From Odiellus spinosus (lineage: Eukaryota; Arthropoda; Arachnida; Opiliones; Phalangiidae), in NCBI GenBank assembly GCA_963920705.1, contig OY987226.1, forward strand, positions 9,364,501-9,428,500: a stretch of DNA of 64,000 bases, given 5' to 3'. This document shows, piece after piece, positions 12,101-25,421 of this stretch. The notes below the pieces were generated by a model, which saw nothing but the letters and a program-made list of their open reading frames with translations, ran no database searches and was not told the origin of the DNA. Both the position numbers and the translations under genes were made by a program. Numbering within the stretch: position 1 is the first letter of the stretch; each line of letters starts with the position of its first letter.

Positions 12101-15100
12101 ATACTTTTCTATTATCCATAAATTAAAACCGGATATTCCGCTAAACCTGCTAGATCTAAAGGTTTTTCCTATCTGTAGGTTGATGAATCCGACGAAGAAG
12201 ATCACTGCGCTCTGAGCGAGAATTGGCAGTTTCAACGTAGTAGCCGACGGTGGTCCAGGATTTTACCTCTGTCCCCATCGGGCTTCAACACTTCCGGCGG
12301 ACCCGCGTCCCCAAAGGCCATTTGCGGAAGTCCCAAATTTTTGTCTCCCAACTCGGCCAACTTGAACAATTTCAACCACAACCATACTTCGCCCAGCCAC
12401 GACAACAGTCGGGACAGCGTCTTTTTGGACGACCCATTGCTTCAAAGCAGTCCAGAATCGTTGCGCAAAGCCGAATTCTTTATTACCATGGGTTTGCCAA
12501 TGGAAGAAGACTTTGCCAATTATTTGGGCGGGGGTTTACGGATCCCGCCCGGTTCACCCGTTCCCGGATCAATCATGGATCGGTCTGAACACAGTTCATT
12601 GAGACGAAGTGGTAGTGAGAGGTTGAAAGACAGTGCCAGAGCTTTATTGAGGAGGGTCGAAAGTCTTAAAGGTTAGTTTTAATTGATATTTACTAATTAT
12701 CTTATCATTGAAAAAAAAAAAAAAAAAACTGTACTATTTATGAGATGGTTTTATAGTATTTTCTAAATGCTTGTGAACAATTGACAGCATTGTGTAAACG
12801 CCAGTGAACAAAAAAATATTCCTAAATTACGCGCAATTAATTCAATTTAGGCAAACGTAAAAAGAAGAATCGCGAAGTGGTTATAATCGGCGGTCCAGAA
12901 GGTGACACCAGCGCCACGATGGTCACGTCGACAAAAAGCGAAGTTATCGATTCGAACGGCATCGAAATAGGTGTGGAATCGGACACTAGCTTGACCGGAA
13001 CGCCCCAAATAAAACATTCCAGAAAGGGTTGGCCCTTTCCCGACGATACGAGCGCCCACAGTGATTCCGAATGCCCCATTCAATTGACGGTCGAAGTTCC
13101 GACCGGCAACGATCGCTTGATCAAAAGACGGAACGGTAGCGTTAGTTCTTTGGACGATGTTTCTCCCGGAAGTCAAGAAAGCGCCCGTTCAAGACGTGCT
13201 GGACAAAGAAACTCCCAATGGTTGGGGATGTCCGAAATGGTTAGGTCACCCGGAGATCGGCGAAGTCTTTACGATAATGTTCCACCCGGTTCCGCCAAAT
13301 CTTCGGTGGAAACGACGCCCGATTTGTCACTCCCGAGCTATACCAGTACGATAAATACTTTCGGTTGCGTTATAGAACATCACGACTTCAATTTTAACCA
13401 TTTTCTTTTGGGTTTTATAGGATCTGGTTCTTGTAAAGACAGTGAACACGACAGCGCGGTATACAATCACGTGGGTAGCAGTGATCCCGATACCCCAGGG
13501 TCTCAGGAAGACATGGACGTATCTGGAATCACCAGCGAACGACGCGATTCCGGCGTCGGTTCTTCCTTAACCAGACAGTCTGGGTAAGCGCAGTTCTACG
13601 CTGAACTCTTCAGTGCCTCGCACTGCTGGACATTTTTTTAGAATATTCTTGTTTGTATGTACCACAGCAGTCCAGTTATCCAACCAAGGTGGCATTGTTT
13701 CACCTCAACTACGTTACAATTACCAGCCCCTCGAAGCGGCGTCGCCCAACACGTACTGGTCAACTCTCTGTCCGCCCCGCAATTGATGGTCCTTAGGAAG
13801 TTCTCCCTCTTGAAATTAACCGCCCTTATGGAGAAGTATTCGCCCTCAAACCGAGCAGGTTGGAACTGGGGGGTGCCCAAATTTATCAGGAGGATTAGGA
13901 CACCAGATTACAAAGGTACGTGTCGTTAATTTTTATCACGAGCCTTTCTTGAAGTTTTTTCCTTTTATACAAAAATAAAATGGACCTTTATTAACTCGTT
14001 TTAGACAAACTGGTATTCGGCGTTCCATTAATTTTGGTAGTCCAGCGCACCGGTCAACCATTACCACCCTCCATCCAAATTGCAATTGAATTTATCCGTA
14101 AGAATGGGCTAGACGCTACGGGGGTCTTCAGGAAATCGGGAGTACGATCGCGGATTCAGAAACTTAGAAATCTTAGCGAATCCAATCCCGATGGTGTATC
14201 TTTCGAGGGACAACAAGTTTATGACGTAGCCGACATGATCAAGCAATACTTTAGAGAACTTCCAGACGCGCTACTCACCAATAAGCTGTCCGAAACATTC
14301 ATCAGCATTTTTCAACGTAAGTTTTAAAACTCCTTAAGTTTGGTAGGTAGGTTCTAACTTCTACAAATCTTGCCATATTTTAGATATACCGTCGGAATTG
14401 AGACTAGAAGCGACACAAGCGGCAATTTTACTCATGCCAGATGAGAACCGAGAGGCTCTTCAATCGTTACTTTGCTTTTTGGACGAAGTTTGCGAACATT
14501 CCGAAGAAAATCAAGTGAGTTTTCCACTTTGGATCGTTGAAGTTATTTCTTAAATATTGCCGCCAACATATACCAATACCCTTCTTCGATTATGTTTATA
14601 AAAGATGACAGCTACCAACTTAGCAGTCTGTTTCGCTCCATCATTGTTTCACTTAAACGTTCCAAGAAGCGCGAGTGCTAGTCCTCGTCGACGCAAAACT
14701 GTAGGCGTTCCTGACCAAAAAGACTTGAACGAGAACCGAGCCGCCCACGAGTGCCTAACCACCATGATTTCCAATTATAAACGATTGTTTCTGGTGCCCG
14801 AAGATACTATGCTTCAGTGCAGGCTGTTGACAGTCGAACCTTGCGAACCCGTTAACGTGGCCGACTTGATTAAAAACGAGGGAGTTGGTCGAGGAGTTCT
14901 TCAAGATGGTTGGAAAGCGTACATGGATGGTTGCATTGAAGGCTTGCTTAAGGTAAGATTTTCGCTTATATGCTTCGGTAAGGTTTAGCTAAGTTAGGGT
15001 TAGTCTAAATGCTAGCGATTTTTGATAATAGGAAGCCAGAGAAAAGTTTAAAGGATGGGTGCCCTTGCCTTCGGTGGACGGTGTCGAAGTTGCCTACAAG

Positions 15101-15865
15101 AAAGTTGGGGATGGACATCCTTTGAAATTATGGAAAGTTTCGGTAGAAATTGAAGCTCCACCTGTCGAATTGCTCAATAGAGTTTTAAGAGAAAGGTAAG
15201 CGTGTAGTTCACTGTTCACTTCACACTTGACGAAAAATGCGAGTCACGATGTTACGAAATTGTAACGTTGTCAATTAATCCATCAGACATATCTGGGATG
15301 AAAAGCTTTTGAAGTGGAAAGTTGTTGTCAAACTTGACAAACATGCCGAAATTTATCAACACAGTAGTGGAACAATAACGCCACATCCACCTCGAGATTA
15401 TTCTGTTTTAAGGTAAGTTTCAATCATAGAATTATCTTGCTTAGGTAAACTTAACTCATTTTTTTCTGGTTCTCTTTTAGAATGTGGAGGATTGATCCAA
15501 AGAAAGGGACAACATGCATACTAGTCGAGACATCGGTAGAACACGCTGACGCTGTTGTGCCGTCTAACGCCATACGAGGACTAGTTCTGGCCTCTAGGTT
15601 TCTGATTGAACCTTGTGGCGCCGGAAAGTCCAAAGTTACCCATATCACCAGAATAGATACGAGGTAATTATATTTTTAAATTTTGCTTTATTTTTAGAAT
15701 GATAAAGATAGTATGTCAATTTTAACTCTATTTTTTATTTCTTTTACCAGAGGTCGCGCGCCTGAATGGTATAACAAAGTGTATGGACAATATTGCGCTA
15801 CATTATTAGTTAAATTACGAGATTCTTTCAAGAAAGCGGCAGCGGGACCAGAAACCAAAGTTTAA
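600..15865 (+). CDS. cv-c: DLC/crossveinless-c type RhoGAP (SAM-RhoGAP-START), 5' partial
   Basis: Exons: 600-671, 6989-7070, 9169-9229, 12179-12671, 12851-13345, 13421-13583, 13671-13915, 14005-14316, 14384-14514, 14605-14952, 15032-15195, 15287-15412, 15481-15663, 15751-15865. All junctions keep phase and give 995 visible residues; earlier exons lie left of the window. The first three exons encode a SAM domain (ACTWLRAAGFPQYAQMYE, then RRLNTLNKCARLKS), followed by the DLC hallmark VDESDEED and SRRWSRI. A long Ser-rich linker precedes the RhoGAP domain (FGVPLILVVQRTGQPLPPSI; arginine finger in GVFRKSGVRSR; later MTATNLAVCFAPSLF). A START lipid-binding domain ends at TAA 15863-15865. DLC proteins stimulate GTP hydrolysis by Rho and work at adhesions and epithelial junctions. 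Drosophila cv-c is the family member in flies. An internal promoter near 5303 may give an isoform lacking the first SAM helix. Identity is sure; the order of far-upstream exons is unknown. Confidence 0.95.
1650..2070. mobile_element. Palindromic MITE-like element, family 1
   Basis: The left arm (about 1650-1837) is the reverse complement of the right arm (about 1870-2060). Matching pieces are AACAAGTGATTTTTT with AAAAAATCACTTGTT, and AAGGTCTAGCGACCAATG with CATTCGATTGGTCGCTAGACCTT. Each arm is about 180 bases around a short unpaired centre. There is no coding capacity. It is a non-autonomous foldback or MITE-type element; the superfamily was not determined. Confidence 0.75.
4092..4392. mobile_element. 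MITE-like element with GTTCACACTAG-type ends, copy 1
   Basis: The left end is AAGCTACGGTCACACTAG. The reverse complement of the right end is AAGCCGCGTTCATACTAG. The interior is rich in TCGATT and AAACGGTTT blocks. Relatives are at 35987-36174 and 45242-45459. No protein is encoded. Confidence 0.6.
5229..5546 (+). promoter_or_regulatory. cv-c: Internal TATA promoter and alternative first exon of cv-c
   Basis: A TATATAA box lies at 5303-5309 and an arthropod initiator TCAGT at 5334-5338, so +1 falls about 33 bases downstream of the first T. About 60 bases upstream of the TATA, 5229-5242 reads GTTTCCATAGCAAC on the minus strand, a full match to the RFX X-box consensus. From 5336 the first ATG is at 5528. 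It opens six codons (MSTLLI) plus one base before a strong GTGAGT donor at 5547. That phase-1 end joins the exon at 6989 exactly as the exon at 600-671 does, giving a predicted 978-residue isoform. The promoter is inferred from motifs and phase only. Confidence 0.65.
6045..6086. repeat. Short perfect-stem inverted repeat
   Basis: TTGCAAAGTGGTATTTA is followed after eight bases by TAAATACCACTTTGTAA, a 16-of-17 stem. A related block, TTTACCACTTTGTAGCA, recurs near 6440. It may mark an element terminus. Confidence 0.5.
6153..6318. repeat. Degenerate TTCTAGAA/TTCCGGAA array resembling heat-shock elements
   Basis: About 165 bases consist of repeating TTTTCTAGAA, TTTTCCGGAA and TTTTCTGGAA units. 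In the best stretch TTC and GAA triplets alternate every five bases, which is the arrangement HSF trimers bind. It is intronic, about 850 bases downstream of the internal cv-c promoter. Confidence 0.7.
11280..11481 (+). promoter_or_regulatory. Possible second internal promoter of cv-c
   Basis: TATAAATA at 11280-11287 and TATATA at 11322-11327 precede a stretch that ends at a plausible donor (TCG then GTAAAG at 11482). The next acceptor, 12179, begins a phase-0 exon whose first in-frame ATG, 12488, sits in a strong context (ACCATGG). A short isoform without the SAM domain could start there. No initiator at the correct spacing is evident, so this is a weak call. Confidence 0.25.
11885..12009. 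repeat. Long imperfect hairpin in cv-c intron
   Basis: Arms of about 50 bases pair across a loop of about 20-25 bases. Conserved pairs include CTTACTCCG with CGGAATAAG, AAGCACT with AGTGCTT and ATAACAACA with TGTTGTTAT. Mismatches are mostly of the C/T type and would be G:U pairs in a minus-strand transcript. The arms are longer than a typical animal pre-miRNA, so a hairpin RNA or a short MITE are both possible. Confidence 0.55.
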
Positions 15866-17305
15866 AACAATTTAATATTATCAAGTAACATTGGCGCCTT
15901 GTGTTATTTCCCCACAGACATTAACACAAAAGGCAAAAAAAAATAAATGCCATCATCTTAAAATCTGGGTGAATCCACTGCCAACACTCAAATCAATAAA
16001 TAAAGTAGACTAGTCAAGTAAGTTGCAAAAAAAACTTATTTCAGAAAATTTATCTTTGTATATTTTAGGCTTAAAACTTTAAGCCTTGGTTCGTAAGAAA
16101 TCTATGTGAAGGGTGTAAAATAGAATTACATATTTTTAAATCCATTTGAATCCAAAAATATACGTTTGGTAGACTAAAATAAAGTGTGTTAGTCGAATAT
16201 TTACATATTTAACATAACAAATAAACAACTATTTCTTGATGAACAAAGAAAACAATCGCGAAAAAAAAAATGAAATTAATATCATCGAAACGTATTCCAG
16301 CCGGTTTGGAATTAACGTGTAGGGTATTTAGACATTTTTCCATTCCAAACAAAAATGGGAACAAAATCGTTTTAAAAAAAAATAATGATATATTATAATT
16401 ATTCAAAGTTTACAAACAAAATATTAAACTTATTACGTAGAAAAATGACCAAAACTTGAATTTTCTTGAGCATTTTCCTCTGAAAATCTTAAGTTTTCTT
16501 GTAAATAATTTAAAAATATAAGGCCTCTTTGTGAAAATAAGCATTTTTTTCTAATATACACTAATTACAACAAAAATTAATGTCTTCATAATATTTTTGT
16601 TTTTAATATTAGCAATAGTTTCATTCGAATATAAAAGAAAAAACCTTCCCTCCCGCATTCAATCCTTTCCAGGAAAGGACTTAAAGTGTATAAAAATTCA
16701 CACCCACACTTTTGCAAAAGTGGGTGGTTTTTTTCCCAAAAAAACTTAAAACTTCAAAAAAAGGTGTACATTTTCCATATCTTTACACGCACCTTATTTT
16801 AAATCTGATAAAGAGTTGATACTTTTGAATAATTAATTTCAAAAGAAAAAGATGTAATATTTTATACAGAAAAAAATAATTCTCTAGTCTGTTGAAAAAA
16901 CATGAATGGTGCTTTTTGAGTTGTATGTTGTACAGTTTAATCGATGTACATATAAATCTATGAGAGAAAGAGTAAAAAAAACTAAATATAATTATAGTGC
17001 ATTATAATTCACAATTAAAATAGGCATAAACAACTGAAATTTAGTCAAAAAAAATTTTAGACATACAAGACTGAAATTATAGGCAGGTAGGTGAGATGTG
17101 GCTCAAATACTTATGTATGTTCTTATCCTTCAAATCCCTATTTTATTGCTCCAAGAGTGTTAAAAAGTAGCCAATGGTATATGTCTAGCGTCTGTCTCTC
17201 CCTTTTCCATCTAGTAAAAGAATTTGTTTATATATCTAATAGGAAATCTTTGAAAAAATTCATAGCGCCTAAAGAAGTGTTGTAACCTCTGAGTTCCAGT
17301 GTTCA

Positions 17306-17533
17306 TCAAGAAAGGACAGAAGTTACACAGGGAATTATTATGTCCACAGCATAATGTTCTAAACTGTGGGCAAACAGAAATAGATCAACAGGGTGCAAGT
17401 AACTACTTATTATTGAATATATTAAAGATTGAAATGTCCATAAAGGTAAGCATTCTTTGTCTCAATCTAGTATTTAGTTAACCTTATTATGAAAGCGGCC
17501 ATCTCCCAGTGTAACTTCTATCCTTTCTTGATT
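17306..17533. repeat. Inverted repeat, about 28-base arms
   Basis: TCAAGAAAGGACAGAAGTTA at about 17306 is repeated in reverse complement at about 17505-17533 with few mismatches. The 170 bases between them are not palindromic. This could be a small terminal-inverted-repeat element. Confidence 0.4.
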
Positions 17534-17867
17534 TCAAATTATAAACTTATGATTTCACCTTTGGCCTCGATTTCTTGTTAATATTACTGTTGTAAACTCC
17601 TTTTTTTGTTTACCAAGAGATATTTCAACTTTATATATATATATTGATATTTTAAGCCTTTTCTTAAAATCTCGTCTCTGAATCTTAATTTGAATTTTTA
17701 GATAAGGATTGATCGGCATTGTTTGACAGAGGTTTATAGGTATATTTAGAATTCTTAAATACCGTGATTGAACAACTAGCAAACAAAATGAAAAAACAAT
17801 TACTGAACGTTCTTTTAAATCGCAACAACCCTGGAACTTGGTATATGGGTTGCTTAACACCTTTTCG

Positions 17868-18680
17868 GTTTTGAATTTCCCGCCAAATGAATTTGCTTTA
17901 AATCTTTCGCGCCAAAACAACTAAACTATCACTTATGGAAATTAATAATTTTCCGTGCTTAAATTTTGTACGTTACATTATAACATAATATGGGCCATTA
18001 ATAATCCGTATGCAATAGGAATTTAAAACTCGCGTTAGCCGAGTTTTCATAGATAATCGATTTAGAGTAATTAGTTGCTACTCCGCCTTTTTTAATGATC
18101 AAAAAACGAGCGCTTACAAGCGTCTCAAGGCAATTCGCGATGATGATGATATTGACATATTTATCGTATCAAGGAGATTAACTATTAATTTCGTTTAGTT
18201 TTTACGCGGTTTGCGTTTTTAGCAGAGTCATAAAAATTACGGTGGGTCGAATGTTTATGTTGCAGGGCGTTGGGTGCAAAACTTCGAAACTCATTCATGC
18301 GTGCGAATGAAAAAAATGGATCAATTTTGGAAAACGAGCGTAATGACTCATCACAGGTATACCTTTTATAGTTTCTGAATCATAACATAATGGGTTTTTC
18401 CTTTTTGTATACCGGGCTTGGGAAAGTACAATGATCCTTCTCTGAAAAGGTTACACGCTTAATTTATTCGGAAATAAACTTGACGAATCGTTTACGTAAC
18501 GGTAAGATCTTAATATTTTCATTGAAACTGTAGGAAAAGCAGGGAATCCTTTTCATAAACAAAAAGGGCGCGTAAAGTTTTAGCGCGAAAAAATAAACGC
18601 GGTCTCTCAAAAAGGCGCCAACCAAACGTCTTTACTTGTTGAGAAAAATGCGCGAAATTTCCCGGCAATTTAAAATGTGC
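17868..18680. promoter_or_regulatory. Cluster of E2F-like sites
   Basis: Minus-strand TTTGGCGGGAA and TTTTGGCGCGAAA lie at about 17876-17922, and TTTTAGCGCGAAA, AAGGCGCC and GCGCGAAATTTCCCGGC lie at about 18575-18670. All resemble TTTSSCGC. They lie between cv-c and Mad in otherwise AT-rich DNA and could mark a promoter, but no gene with a matching start was identified. Confidence 0.3.
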
Positions 18681-19149
18681 CAAAAATCAAGTTAGGCTTT
18701 GCCTAAACTTAAATTTAATTGTTTAAACGAAAGATTAAAACACAATAGGGAAGATTTTACGTCAAAACCATCAGGGGTGGACACACTTCAAGAAATTTTG
18801 ACAGTTGAAAAAGCTTGAAATGTAAGAATATTTTTTTCTCTCGTCTTTAGACTTAATGTCGCCAGTCCGCCAACATGTTTTCTTTTTCATACATAGGCAC
18901 TGCAGACGTTGAAATAAATAAATAGTTTATGTAGTAAAAAGAGACACTTTCGGTTTGTAAAATATTTGTTTTTAAAAACACGTTTGAGCACTACCAATTA
19001 ATAAGTGATTAATAAATTAGGTTAAGGTTTTTATAAACCAAAATATCGAAGGAGAAAGTTTTAAAAATAAAAGCAGTTCTTTGGCTTCTTTAAGACTTGA
19101 AACTGGCGGATGGATACCCGAAAATAAGAAGCTGTGCTTTTTCTGGGCG

Positions 19150-19266
19150 CGAAGTAGTGCCTAAAGAGGTCGTTATCGTCTCCGCAAGCTCAGCAAGCTT
19201 ATATGCGCCGGAGAGAGAAAAAAATTCCGAAATTTGTCGTTTTATTTTTAATTATTGTAATTTAGT
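19150..19266 (+). other. Possible 5' leader exon of Mad
   Basis: A GC-richer, purine-rich stretch ends in TTTAGT followed by GTAAGT at 19267. It would splice to the acceptor at 19644, which opens the 70-base leader before the Mad ATG. The call rests on composition and the donor alone. Confidence 0.3.
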
Positions 19267-19540
19267 GTAAGTAAATTAATAGTTATGATTCAGAAAATAA
19301 TGATGTAAGAAATAGTCGGAGTTAAACGCGTCCCAAAATGAAAAATTGTAAGTTTATTATAATGTATTTTTGGGTGGTTCAAAATTTGGAGCATTTTTTT
19401 ACTCTGAACTTGAGGGTAAATTAGGCTTAAGATGAGGCCTAATTTTCTTGGAAAAGTGAAAAAGCGAGCTAGCTACACTTTTTTTTATTGCCCCCTGCCC
19501 CCCCTGATTTTTAAAATGCTAATAGGCCTTGGTTCTTTAA

Positions 19541-22971
<3,431 letters not shown>

Positions 22972-25421
22972 TGTCATTCGTTAATCGTTAAAAAAAAACC
23001 TACACCTCCCACAATCTTTCTAACGGAAAGTGAAATCTTAACCTTTCTCTCAAACTCTTATTTTATCCACCACGAATCAATTTTTTTACTAAAACCTTGA
23101 AAGAAAACTTCCCCCAATCTCTTCTTTCTTATTAAACTAAAAAAAAAAAAAAAACAAACGAGCGTCACGCGAAAGAGTGCTTCGGTAAACAAACAAACAA
23201 AAATCATTATTTTTCATCTTCATCCGTTGTTTTATTAATTTTAAGCGTGCCATCGCGGAAAATGATGCCTTTAAAACAAAGAAAAAATTTAAAAGCTTTA
23301 AAATCCATTATTACAAGTTTACAACGAACAAGTTTCTTGAATTTTTTTTTTAGTGAAATTAGTTTGATGCTCTTTATCATTTAAGCCTAATTATTTTTTG
23401 TTACTATTGTAGTAATGTTTATCTTTTTTTTTAGTTTATTTCCAAATATTTTTTAATCTGTTTAGGTTTAAATCATTATTACCCGCCCCGCTTAATGTTT
23501 ATAGTTGTCTCTCCATGAAGTGTGGCCCCTCTTGTTTGCAAAAGTTTCTGAGTTTAAACTATGAGGTGTTCTCATTGAAAAGATTCAGTTTGGTGTCGAG
23601 TTGTAAACTGTACTTTAGTATCCCTAGCTATTTCAAAATGAAATCTCTGATGAATCTAAATTCAAATTTAAGTTTGCATTAGTAATCAACAAATATTGAT
23701 TACCAATTTCGAGGTTTGTCGTTTAAATAACCAATATTCCAAGACAGGGACGTTAAAATCAAAAGTTTCTTGGGCTCCTTTTCACTACAACAATGGCCAT
23801 ACTTCATGGAAACAATTAAGACATTTTCCCCAAAGCGTTAATACTGTTATTAATCATTGTAGACAAGTTTAGAATTTAAAAATATGTACAGTACAATTTA
23901 TCATAGACAAAAAATACTTGAAAAAAGGATGATGTTGTTTTAGGGCTAAAATAATATTACATAGTGTTTTGTACAAAAATTGTCTACATAACCTTTATTT
24001 TCTTAGTAACATTTTTTAAAAATTTAGGGGCGTTTTATTGAAAATATGAAAAAAAAAAAAAAATGCCTTGGCCAGAATTTATTGCCTTTTTACAACTTTT
24101 AAAAGTAATAGAAAAAAAAAATTTAAAAGCCACGCTTTGTAAAATTTGAATGTATTTTTTTATTATTACCAAGATCTCACTATTTTGTCCCCCCTTTAAT
24201 CTTAATTATCAAGTTAGCTTGGTATAAGTAGTTTTAAGAAATAGTAAAATTATAATTTCCTCATAGTAAGTTACCGTAATTAAAATTTAGTTAATTTTCA
24301 ATGGAGTAAAATTATATTTTTCTTTGAAACCTCAAAATTCCCCACGTTCTTAATAGACGAATTTAAGGCTTAACTTTGATACACCAAGCATAATTTACCT
24401 AATTGTCTACTGATTTTAGATAAGTCTAATTACGTCTAATTGAGAGTAGGTTGAATTCGACTTAACTTATGAACTTTCGATTACAAATAAAGGATATATT
24501 AGCCAATTTATATTTGAGAAAAATGGCTTTTTAATGACATTATGACAAATTTAAAGAGAATAGAGCAGTTTTGTAGGACGTGTTGTTTTCGCGTTTAGAG
24601 AATCTTTTTATACCAAGAAAAAGATTTAAAACAGCTTTATTTTTGAAGTTGTGCAATATGATGAAAAAAAAAAAAGGCAATGAGTGCAGTCAGCACACGT
24701 TCATCTCTTGTATTCATAAACGTCTGGTCACAAGTAATAAAGATTTTACTCCAGGAATTCGTGTTAAACTGCACGTTGTCTTTAATATTTTAAATTTACC
24801 GGGATATATTAGGCGGGAAAATTGCCACCATTGAACGTGTCACGTGGTCATACTACACCGAGTTCGGGCATGCGCAATAGCGCGCGTAACGGCTGAAGCC
24901 TCACTGTTGTTGTGCGATTGTTTAAAATGGACGTCTATCGGTTAATGAGCTAAGATTCTGTTAAATTTCGAGTGGTAAATGATATTTAAATTTTAAATTT
25001 AACGTTAATTATCGGTTTTAACCTTATGCTTTGTAACCTTTTTTAGATCTACGCGCTTATCGTTGTGACTTTTATCTGAAAAATTGCCGTATTTCCAAAT
25101 CGTATTTCATTGAATCTCTTCCTAAAAAGTGCCAAATATGGCAGACGGAAATCGAGACGCTGGAGAGAAAACTTGAAATTTTTCAGACTACTGAAGAAAA
25201 TTAAAAATATTTTAATCATCGAGGGACTAATCGCATTGTTTCTTGTTTGAAAAAGGTTAAAAATTGCTTATAGACTACGCGAAGTTAAGCCTTACGTATT
25301 TATCACCCCCAAGTTACGCCTTGGTTAAAGAACTTCAATGACCCATTGAACTTTCATTGGCTCTGCCTTTGGCCATAGGTTCAAACCGTTAATTTTTACA
25401 GGACTGATTTATTTTAGTATT
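22972..25421. other. Mad 3' UTR and intergenic region up to rhinoceros
   Basis: The first part is probably Mad 3' UTR, with long A- and T-rich runs and many ATTTA/TTTTT stretches. An AATAAA lies near 24488. From about 24836 the composition changes to the CpG-containing promoter of the next gene. No additional coding exon was recognised. Confidence 0.5.
24836..24974 (+). promoter_or_regulatory. rno: rhinoceros promoter and 5' leader
   Basis: CACGTG at 24841-24846 overlaps TGGTCATACTA at 24845-24855, one mismatch from the Drosophila core-promoter motif YGGTCACACTR (Ohler motif 1). It is followed by GGCATGCGCAATAGCGCGCG, an NRF1-like GC cluster. A donor GTAAAT at 24975 would end a non-coding first exon, with acceptor 25401 opening the start-codon exon. 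The leader also contains a short upstream ORF at 24927. The pattern suggests a TATA-less housekeeping promoter. Confidence 0.5.

Larger units (their letters stand above)
7071..12178 (+). other. Two cv-c introns (7071-9168, 9230-12178), contents
   Basis: Apart from the 61-base exon at 9169-9229 I see no coding sequence. Noted items are a T-rich run at about 9076-9101, which may serve as the acceptor tract for that exon, the possible promoter near 11280 and a long imperfect hairpin at 11885-12009. The rest is AT-rich sequence without recognisable structure. Confidence 0.5.

Noticed and set aside
13638..13880. Minus-strand open frames over the cv-c exons (also 12263-12445, 12847-13176)
   Set aside because: Shadows of the coding strand; no start, splice or domain evidence of their own.
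17555..17920. 121-codon minus-strand open frame with E2F-like sites at its start
   Set aside because: No recognisable domain; Lys/Ile-rich translation typical of AT-rich non-coding DNA, and an 85-base intron could also be drawn inside it. Kept only as context for the E2F cluster.
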